Below, piece after piece: positions 1 to 5,932 of a DNA stretch of 8,629 bases (the first letter of the stretch is position 1; each line of letters opens with the position of its first letter). The notes beneath the pieces were generated by a model. The model made no database searches and was not told the DNA's origin. It saw only the letters and a program-made list of their open reading frames with translations. Where the stretch lies: the NCBI GenBank assembly GCA_902494465.1, contig CABUTH010000081.1:1-8629 (forward strand), written 5' to 3'. The position numbers and the translations under genes are program-made. Origin of the DNA: an uncultured Collinsella sp. GTDB lineage: Bacteria; Actinomycetota; Coriobacteriia; Coriobacteriales; Coriobacteriaceae.

Positions 1-2631
1 CACGCGACGACGCTGCAGCGGCCATTCATCACCGACGATGGCAAGGACCCACTTACGGGTGAGCTGCATCTCGGTAAAGACCTTCTTGGACAGATCATCG
101 CGGTCGCCCAGATGCAGATACATCTTGGCGATGCGCTGATCGGTCTTAGCAATCGACATCTCGATGTTGTCGATAAAGGTGCGGAAGAACGGCCACTCCT
201 GGTAGGCAGCCTTGAGCTGGTCAAGATCGCCAAGCTGCTCGCAGGCGGTGCCCAGACCGTACCAAGCGGCCAGGTTAATGCGCGCCTGGCTCCAGCTGAA
301 GATCCACGGGATGGTACGCAGGTCATCGAGCGACTTGGCGCCCAGACCGCGCTTGGCGGGACGCGAGCCGATCGGCAGCAGACCGACCTCGGTCAGCGGC
401 GTCACGGTCGAGAACCACGGTGTAAAGTCCTCGGTGTTCAGCAGGTCCAGATAGCGTTCGTGGCTTGCAGTGTTGAGCTTCTCGGCCATATCCCAGAACT
501 TCTGCGTGGTCTCGGTGTTGGTCTTCTCGACACTCGGGGCCGACTGCAAAAGCGTTGCGGCGGCAACGGACTCAACATGGCGCTGAGCCAGCGTGCGGTT
601 GCCGTAACGGGCAAAGATGACTTCGCCCTGCTCGGTAAGCTTAAAGAAGCAGTTGACCGAACCCTTGGGCTGCGCCAGCACGGCCTTGTTGGCCGGGCCG
701 CCGCCACGGCCCACGGCACCGCCGCGACCGTGCATGAGCACCAGGTCGATATCGTTCTTCTCTGCCCACTTGGCGATGCGCTCCTGCGCGGAGTGCAGCG
801 CGAGCATGGCCGTGGTAGGACCGGCATCCTTGGAAGAGTCGGAATAGCCCAGCATGACCTCCATGCGGCGGTTGGTCTGGGCAAGGCGCTTTTGCACCAC
901 GGGCAGCGTAAGCATCTGATCGAGCACGTCGACGCAGCCCTCGAGGTCCTCGAGCTGCTCGAACAACGGGATCACGTCGAGCTCGGGGACATCCTCCTCG
1001 TGTGCAAAGGACAGGTGCGCCAGCTCAAAGACGTCGGCCACATGCTGAGCGCTCTTGGTAAACGAGATGATGTAGCGGTGCGCCATCTTCTTGCCGTAGC
1101 GCTTTTGGATGGAGCCGATAGCGCGGAAGGTATCGATGACCTCGCGCGTCATGGGCTGCAGGTCGCCATGGATACCGTTCTCGTGGATATCCTTAAGGGC
1201 GCGGGCATGCACCACGGAGTGCTGACGGAACTCCATCTCGACCATATGGAAGCCGAAGGACTCGACCTGCCAGATGATGGTTTGGACCGGGCCGTAGGCA
1301 GCACGGACGGCACCGCAGGCGGCCAGCGAACGCTGGACGACGCGCAGGTCATCCAGGAACTCGTCGGCGCTGTGGTACATGGTGTCGGTGATACGACGGA
1401 CGGTGGCGTTCAGGCGGTCGGCCATGACGAGCATGACGGCGCGATGCGGCTCGTGCTCGGAGATCAGCTCGGCGCGGGCCGTGTAACGAGGGCTCATCTC
1501 GACCTGATGGTTCCACAGGTTAATGAGCTCGGCCGACGGCTTGCTGTAGGTAGCCTCGAGCGTGAGGTTGCGGCCGATGTGGCGGCACTTGTCCTCGAGC
1601 TTGAGCACCATGTGCGTAAAGTACTTGGCGGCGACCTCACGGCTCACCTTGGCGGTGACGTTGGGGTTACCGTCGCGGTCGGAACCGATCCAGCTGCCGG
1701 GATGGAAGAACGCCGGGCACAGCGGCGGCACAGTACCGGCCTTGTCGCCCAGCACCCAATCGTCAAAACGACGATAGATAACGGGGATAACGTCGAACAG
1801 CGTGTTATCGAAGATGTCGATGATGGTATCGGCTTCCTCGACCGGCGTGGGCTTCTTGAGCGCGATGGGACTCGTACGCACCAGGGCGTCGATCTCCTGC
1901 AGCATATGGCGCTCGTTCTCCACCAGGTCGGAGCCGCCCAGACGCGGACGCTCCTCCAGCAGGTTGGAGATACGGCGGATCTTGCCCTCGACGGCCTTAC
2001 GACGGGCCTCGGTGGGATGTGCGGTAAAGACAGGGTGGAACTCGAGCTTGTCGAGCAGCTCGTTGGCACCCTCGACACCCAGCTCATTCACCAGCTGGTG
2101 ATAGGCAACGGTAAGCTCGTTGGCAGGATCGACCTCGGTATCGGTCGACGCACCGGCCTCGCGCTCGCGCAGCTGCGCCACACGGTAGTTCTCCTCCGAC
2201 AGGTTTGCCAGATGGAAAAAGCTCGTAAAGGCGCGAACGATGACCTGCTGCTTATCGAGCGGCAGGCTGTCGATCAAATCGACGACCTCACGAAATGCCA
2301 CGGCAGTGGGCTCGTCGGCGGTGGGCACGCCCTGCTCGTCGACGGCTTCGTCGGCAGCGCAGGTACCGGGGTTGCCGGCATTGACCACAATCTCGGCTGT
2401 CAAAATCTTGTCGAACAGGTCCGCGATCTCGGGATCATACTCGCTAAGCACACGGCGCTCCAGGCGCAAGAACAGCGCCAGATTGTCGCGCAGCTCCTCG
2501 GGGATCTCGATCTCGGCGAGACGCTCCCTGGACTCGGCATTCGAGCCGATTCGGTTAACGAGGCGGTTGACCACGGCAGCGACGCGCGCCGCGGCTTCGG
2601 GTACAGACTGGTTGCTTAGGTTCTCAGCCAC
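1..2631 (-). CDS. ppc: Phosphoenolpyruvate carboxylase, 3'-truncated by the window edge
   Basis: PEP carboxylase adds bicarbonate to phosphoenolpyruvate to give oxaloacetate and phosphate, a cytosolic anaplerotic step. The minus frame is open without stops for 877 codons to the window edge. Family motifs are visible: VFTAHPTEARRK with catalytic His205, GSWIGSDRDGNP at about 312-323, GYSDSSKDAG with Lys601, and HGRGGAVGRGGGP with His634. The Lys-to-His spacing of 33 residues equals that of E. coli (546 to 579). By the same comparison about 60 C-terminal residues lie outside the window. The first catalytic His sits about 67 residues later than in E. coli (138), so the N-terminal region is longer. 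I chose GTG at 2631 because GGAGG lies 4 bases upstream. An in-frame ATG at 2643 is the alternative, but its AGGAGG is only 1 base away. A promoter lies at 2676-2703. Family identification is very secure. Confidence 0.97.
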   Translation of the reverse strand, partial: MAENLSNQSVPEAAARVAAVVNRLVNRIGSNAESRERLAEIEIPEELRDNLALFLRLERRVLSEYDPEIADLFDKILTAEIVVNAGNPGTCAADEAVDEQGVPTADEPTAVAFREVVDLIDSLPLDKQQVIVRAFTSFFHLANLSEENYRVAQLREREAGASTDTEVDPANELTVAYHQLVNELGVEGANELLDKLEFHPVFTAHPTEARRKAVEGKIRRISNLLEERPRLGGSDLVENERHMLQEIDALVRTSPIALKKPTPVEEADTIIDIFDNTLFDVIPVIYRRFDDWVLGDKAGTVPPLCPAFFHPGSWIGSDRDGNPNVTAKVSREVAAKYFTHMVLKLEDKCRHIGRNLTLEATYSKPSAELINLWNHQVEMSPRYTARAELISEHEPHRAVMLVMADRLNATVRRITDTMYHSADEFLDDLRVVQRSLAACGAVRAAYGPVQTIIWQVESFGFHMVEMEFRQHSVVHARALKDIHENGIHGDLQPMTREVIDTFRAIGSIQKRYGKKMAHRYIISFTKSAQHVADVFELAHLSFAHEEDVPELDVIPLFEQLEDLEGCVDVLDQMLTLPVVQKRLAQTNRRMEVMLGYSDSSKDAGPTTAMLALHSAQERIAKWAEKNDIDLVLMHGRGGAVGRGGGPANKAVLAQPKGSVNCFFKLTEQGEVIFARYGNRTLAQRHVESVAAATLLQSAPSVEKTNTETTQKFWDMAEKLNTASHERYLDLLNTEDFTPWFSTVTPLTEVGLLPIGSRPAKRGLGAKSLDDLRTIPWIFSWSQARINLAAWYGLGTACEQLGDLDQLKAAYQEWPFFRTFIDNIEMSIAKTDQRIAKMYLHLGDRDDLSKKVFTEMQLTRKWVLAIVGDEWPLQRRRV

Positions 2632-2675
2632 GTTTCCTCCCATTCCTCCTTCTATGCACGTAACATGCGGTATTC

Positions 2676-2703
2676 ATTATAGGCGCTTGAGAAATACTTT
2701 CGA
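2676..2703 (-). promoter_or_regulatory. Sigma70-type promoter of ppc
   Basis: On the minus strand a perfect TATAAT box lies at 2681-2676. TCGAAA at 2703-2698, matching 4 of 6 bases of TTGACA, lies upstream with a 16-base spacer. The predicted transcript start is near 2669, giving a leader of about 38 bases before the GTG start. A 9-bp inverted repeat (AAATACTTT at 2692-2700 and AAAGTATTT at 2727-2735) overlaps the -35 side and may be an operator. Confidence 0.7.
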
Positions 2704-2795
2704 CACTGATTGCGCTTTACCACACAAAAGTATTTTCTGCATTGCAAAGGTTTTTGCCCTAAATGGTCGTATTTCTCGGTGGGCGGCATACGTAA

Positions 2796-2831
2796 ACGGG
2801 GGCATTCCGCATAAAAGCGAAACACCCCCGT
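2796..2831 (-). terminator. Probable intrinsic terminator of hisS
   Basis: In minus-strand RNA, 2831-2817 pairs with 2810-2796 as a continuous 15-bp stem with a 6-base loop (UUUUAU). Three of the pairs are G-U wobbles. On the plus strand the same three positions are A/C mismatches, so the fold is specific to minus transcription. It lies about 57 bases after the hisS stop. The following U-run is short (UUUAC), so termination strength is uncertain. Confidence 0.6.
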
Positions 2832-2888
2832 AACAATCGCTCTCCATGAGCAGGGCACGTTAGCAGGCCCGAAGCTCAAAAAGATGCG

Positions 2889-4202
2889 CTACAGGCGCTC
2901 GCGAACCGCCTCGACGACGTTGTCCAGATCGGCGAGCACCTCGTCATGGCTCTGCATGTCGCGCACTTTGACCTTGCCGGCGGCAAGCTCGTCGCCACCC
3001 AGGACCAAGATGAGCTTGGCGCCTACCTTATCGGCTTGCTTAAACTGGGCCTTGAGCGAACGACCCTGATAGTCGGCCTCGGTCACGATACCTGCGGCGC
3101 GAAGCTCCTGCGTAATGGCAAAGACGTTCTGACGCAGCTCCTTGCCGGCGTTGGCGACATAGACGCACGGGGCCTCATCGGCACCCAAATCGCTGCCAAA
3201 GGCCTGCAGGGCCAGCAGGGCGCGCTCAAAACCGACAGCAAAGCCGACGCCCGCCGTGGGCTTGCCACCCTCGAGCTCGACCAGGCCATCGTAGCGGCCG
3301 CCGCCGCCGATGGAGCCGACGCCGGCGCCAGGGGCCTCGACCTCAAAGACAGTACGGGTGTAGTAGTCCAGGCCGCGCACCAAGGTGGGATCCTCGACAT
3401 ACTCGATACCGGCGGCATCCAGATAGCGCTTGACCTGCTCGTAGTGCTCGCGGCACTCATCGCACAGGTTGTCACCCATCAGCGGAGCCTCGGCCATGAT
3501 CTCGCGGCAGTGGTCGTTCTTGCAGTCAAAGGCACGCAGCGGGTTGAGCTCGGCGCGCTCGCGGCACTCATCGCACATCTCGTCTGCGTGATCGAGGATA
3601 AACTGCTTGACTTGCTCGCGGTAAGCCGGACGGCACTGAGCGTCGCCCATCGAGTTAATGAGCAGACGAAGCTTGGAAAGATCGAAGCCCAGGCGCTTGT
3701 AAAACTCCATGAGCATGATGATGCACTCGGCGTCTGCCGCCGGATCGGGAGCGCCGAGCCACTCGATGCCCACCTGGTGGAACTGGCGCAGGCGGCCCTT
3801 CTGGGGACGCTCGCCGCGGAACATGGCCTCGGCGTAGTACGCCTTAAACGGCGTGGAGCCCTGGGGCACCAGATTGTTCTCGACGACAGCGCGCACCACG
3901 CCGGCCGTGCCCTCGGGGCGAAGCGCCAGGCGCTGCTTGGGCTTGAGTTTGGTATCGGTGCCCTCGGCAAAGACGCGCTCCAGGTTGGCGCCGCTAAAGA
4001 CGCGGAACATCTCCTTGCGAACGACGTCGGTCGACTGGCCGATGCCGTGGACAAAAACGTCCACCTGCTCGATCGCGGGCGTCTCGATGGGCTTAAAGCC
4101 AAACGGCTCGAACACGCCGGCAGCAATCTGCTGCATCTTTTGCCAGGCGCGCATCTCGGCGCCGATAAGGTCGCGGGTTCCCTCCGCCTTCTGTGCCTGC
4201 AT
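2889..4202 (-). CDS. hisS: Histidyl-tRNA synthetase
   Basis: Class II aminoacyl-tRNA synthetase that charges tRNA-His with histidine in the cytosol. At 437 residues it has the usual bacterial length. Visible elements, numbered from ATG 4202: N-terminal KAEGTRDL; motif 2 FRGERPQKGRLRQFHQVGIE at 128-147; the HisRS signature LVRGLDYY at 274-281 with Arg276; motif 3 GFER at 324-327; and a C-terminal anticodon-binding domain from about 343. The insertion region carries six cysteines as CxxC, CxxxxC and CxxC (210/213, 227/232, 247/250), which may bind metal. I chose ATG 4202 because AAAGG lies 9 bases upstream; an in-frame TTG at 4208 would have a spacing of only 3 bases. The gene has its own -10 box at 4245-4250 and a hairpin terminator downstream at 2796-2831. 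Identity is secure. Confidence 0.97.
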   Translation of the reverse strand: MQAQKAEGTRDLIGAEMRAWQKMQQIAAGVFEPFGFKPIETPAIEQVDVFVHGIGQSTDVVRKEMFRVFSGANLERVFAEGTDTKLKPKQRLALRPEGTAGVVRAVVENNLVPQGSTPFKAYYAEAMFRGERPQKGRLRQFHQVGIEWLGAPDPAADAECIIMLMEFYKRLGFDLSKLRLLINSMGDAQCRPAYREQVKQFILDHADEMCDECRERAELNPLRAFDCKNDHCREIMAEAPLMGDNLCDECREHYEQVKRYLDAAGIEYVEDPTLVRGLDYYTRTVFEVEAPGAGVGSIGGGGRYDGLVELEGGKPTAGVGFAVGFERALLALQAFGSDLGADEAPCVYVANAGKELRQNVFAITQELRAAGIVTEADYQGRSLKAQFKQADKVGAKLILVLGGDELAAGKVKVRDMQSHDEVLADLDNVVEAVRERL

Positions 4203-4244
4203 GGGCAAACACCTTTCTTTTGTATCGCGTCATAGGTAGTGAAC

Positions 4245-4250
4245 ATTATA
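4245..4250 (-). promoter_or_regulatory. -10 box of the hisS promoter
   Basis: A perfect TATAAT on the minus strand lies about 43 bases upstream of ATG 4202, giving a leader of about 36 bases. I find no convincing -35 box at 15-19 bases. That position falls at the edge of the first palindrome (4267-4328), so the promoter may have been altered by that element. No T-box leader is visible, and the leader is too short for one. Confidence 0.55.
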
Positions 4251-4266
4251 CGGCACAAAGCAGCAA

Positions 4267-4328
4267 CGCGGCGGCATGTCTGACCGAACGAGGGTATGGG
4301 GACTCGTTCGGCCAGACGCACCGCCGCG
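4267..4328. repeat. Long palindrome 1 of 3 (hairpin)
   Basis: The inner stem pairs 4278-4292 with 4303-4317 (15 bp, one non-Watson-Crick position) around a 10-base loop. The outer stem pairs 4267-4274 with 4321-4328 (8 bp, GC only), separated from the inner stem by a 3x3 internal loop. The single imperfect pair in the inner stem is a G-U wobble in minus-strand RNA and an A/C mismatch in plus-strand RNA. No U-run follows on either side, so it does not look like an ordinary terminator. Confidence 0.75.
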
Positions 4329-4332
4329 GTTT

Positions 4333-4398
4333 GTGATCCCTTTTCCTCCGTCCCCTTCGGATCACGTGATCCCTTGGGGACGGAGGAAAAGGGGTCAT
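4333..4398. repeat. Long palindrome 2 of 3, REP-like, with a nested palindrome
   Basis: The arms 4338-4355 and 4376-4393 are perfect 18-base inverted repeats. The right arm begins GGGGACGGAGGAAAA. Pairing extends to 4333 and 4398 with two wobbles in plus-strand RNA, for 23 bp in total. The 20-base centre holds a perfect 14-bp palindrome, GGATCACGTGATCC (4359-4372). GTGATCCCTT also occurs twice in direct orientation, at 4333 and 4366. The form resembles REP or MITE-like intergenic repeats. No transposase is present in the window, and family membership is inference. Confidence 0.75.
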
Positions 4399-4408
4399 TT
4401 CGTAGACC

Positions 4409-4470
4409 CGTGGCTGCCCTGGAAACCGAATGACGGTACGAGCATCCATTCGGCTTCCAAGGCAGCCACG
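4409..4470. repeat. Long palindrome 3 of 3 (24-bp arms)
   Basis: The 24-base arms 4409-4432 and 4447-4470 flank a 14-base loop and differ at only two positions. Both differences become G-U wobbles in minus-strand RNA, giving an uninterrupted 24-bp stem; both are A/C mismatches on the plus strand. It begins 35 bases after the transporter stop codon. No U-run follows, so it may stabilise a 3' end or be a repeat element rather than a terminator. Confidence 0.75.
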
Positions 4471-4505
4471 AGCAGAACAGACAAACAGGAATAGGCGGCG
4501 ACCCG

Positions 4506-5809
4506 CTACTCCCCCGCCACGCTTGCGCGCAGCTTGGCGGCGATGGGCTCCGAGGCCAGCAGGAATACGAGCATGACCACAGAACACACCAGGCACACGA
4601 TCCAGGTGCTCGCAAAGGAGCCCGTGGCATCGAACAGCACGCCCGAGACAATGGCGCCCACGGTGCCGCCGACCATCTCGAGCGAGGTGATGGTGCCCGT
4701 GACCTTGCCGAGGTCGGCCATGCCAAACTGCTTGGACGCGGCGATGGTAGGCGTGATGGTGCCCATGCACGTTCCGATACCAAAGCTCACAGCGGCGACA
4801 ATAGGACCGAGGTCCGTCGTCGGGAAGCACAGCGCCACGCAGGCGATAATGCACGCAACGGAGCCAAGGATATTGCCAAAGCGCAGGCCAAAGCGGTCAT
4901 AGATCGCACCGAGCGAAATTTTGGCGATAACGACGGTGACCATGTAGGCCGAAAGCACGGTACCTGCCCACATGGGATCGTGGCCGCCCGTGACGATCTT
5001 GGCGCCGTTGACGGTAACACTCGTCATGTTGGTGACTTGGTTGGGCAGGATGGCGCCATTGACCAAGCCCATAAAGAGGAAGGCGACGACAAGCAGCCAA
5101 AACGCCGGGCTCTTCTTGATACGAGACCAGCCGACGCTAACCTCGGGCGCCGTGTGCTCGTCCTTGTCGCCAGCCGTCGAGACGGACGGATCGTCCGAGT
5201 TCTCGCCGAGCGGCTTAAGGCCGATCTCGGAAGGCTTAGTGCGGAAGGAGTAGGCCGTGATGGGCAGTGCCGCCACCATGCAGACGGCAGCGAGTACCAG
5301 GAACGCAGAGCGCCAGCCCACACTCACGATAAGCGAGCTCACGATCGGCGAGAGAATAGCGCCGCCAAAGCCCGAGCCCGAAAGTGCGATGGAGATGGCA
5401 AGGCCTCGCTTGGCGGTAAACCAGTTGGCGGTCACAGGCTGATGAGCAGGCGGGTCGAGGCCACAGCGAAGCAGCCCGAAACGGCAAAGAGCACGTAGAC
5501 CTGCCACAGCTCACCGACAAAGCTCATGCTGGCAAGAACGGCAGAGGTAGCGATAACGGTGAGCGAGCCCAATACGCGGCCACTCACCTTATCGGCAACA
5601 TGGCCAATGACAAGCGATCCGATAACGCTCACCACGGTAGAGATCGCATTGGAGATGTTGTACTGCGCAAGAGATATTCCCAAGTCGCTGACGATGAGCG
5701 GCTGGAACAGGCTCATGCAGTTGACGAAAATCGTGTAGCACGTGGCCATGATCACGAAGCCGGAGGCCACCACGAGCCAGCCGGGGAAGAACTTACGCTG
5801 CTGGGGCAT
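4506..5809 (-). pseudogene. Major facilitator superfamily transporter, frameshifted
   Basis: This is a 12-helix inner-membrane carrier interrupted by a frameshift; the substrate is unknown. The N-terminal part (5432-5809, 125 residues, ATG preceded by AAGGAG) has helices from about residue 11 and the loop 2-3 motif GHVADKVSGR at 69-78. It ends at TGA 5434-5432, just after a further helix. The rest continues in another frame down to TAG at 4508-4506, picking up at VTANWFTAKRGLAISIALSG. It includes a central charged loop, a second motif-A-like segment (GAIYDRFGLR) and the C-terminal helices. The total span of 1304 bases is one short of 435 codons, so one lost base explains the break. I see no slippery heptamer, which argues against programmed frameshifting; a sequencing or assembly error remains possible. 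The second frame alone is open from 5507, but its first 23 residues do not look like transporter sequence. The NWF..KRGLA segment recalls oxalate/formate-antiporter-like members, a weak assignment. Confidence 0.85.
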
Positions 5810-5836
5810 ACTGCTCCTTATTTAACAAACGAATAG

Positions 5837-5853
5837 CCGGCGCCGGGCGCCGG
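5837..5853. repeat. 17-bp GC-only palindrome upstream of the MFS gene
   Basis: CCGGCGCC and GGCGCCGG form perfect 8-bp arms around a single central G. It lies 28 bases upstream of the transporter start and overlaps the end of a wider inverted repeat (5852-5937). It could be an operator or a second part of the transcription stop region. No clear -10/-35 pair for the transporter could be found nearby. Confidence 0.55.
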
Positions 5854-5873
5854 TAGTGCCCAAGATTGCCTTG

Positions 5874-5906
5874 AAAGACAAGGGCATAGGCCTTACGGCC
5901 ATGCCC
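5874..5906 (-). terminator. Probable intrinsic terminator of the amidohydrolase gene
   Basis: In minus-strand RNA, GGGCATGGCC (5906-5897) pairs with 5892-5882 across a GUAA tetraloop of the GNRA type, with one bulged U. UUGUCUUU follows. It starts 26 bases after the amidohydrolase stop. It sits inside a larger imperfect inverted repeat (5852-5872 with 5917-5937) and is flanked by imperfect 16-base direct repeats (5868-5883 and 5910-5925). Confidence 0.65.
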
Positions 5907-5932
5907 GCAGGCTTGAAAGGCAAGGTTGGGTG

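Noticed and set aside
112..2619. An 835-codon open frame on the plus strand.
   Set aside because: It is exactly codon-aligned antisense to ppc, whose minus frame carries all catalytic motifs. Long antisense frames are common in GC-rich genes; the translation shows no recognisable family.
2652..2879. A 75-codon minus-strand open frame between hisS and ppc.
   Set aside because: It covers the hisS terminator hairpin and the ppc promoter; composition is not protein-like.
2946..4235. A 429-codon plus-strand open frame.
   Set aside because: It lies antisense to hisS and has no domain features, while the minus frame is a complete HisRS.
4267..4470. A CRISPR array or tandem terminators.
   Set aside because: The three units are different sequences with no regular direct repeats or spacers, and no U-runs follow the hairpins.
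3479..4783. A 434-codon minus-strand open frame in another frame across hisS, the palindromes and the transporter end.
   Set aside because: It runs through two genes out of frame and through the repeat cluster; its translation is arginine/serine/proline-rich, typical of a shadow frame.
4246..4854. A 202-codon minus-strand open frame across the palindromes.
   Set aside because: It overlaps the transporter 3' end in the wrong frame and translates the inverted repeats; no ribosome binding site or family signal was seen.
5432..5445. Programmed -1 frameshifting as the explanation for the split transporter.
   Set aside because: No X-XXY-YYZ slippery heptamer is present at the junction; a lost base is the simpler reading.
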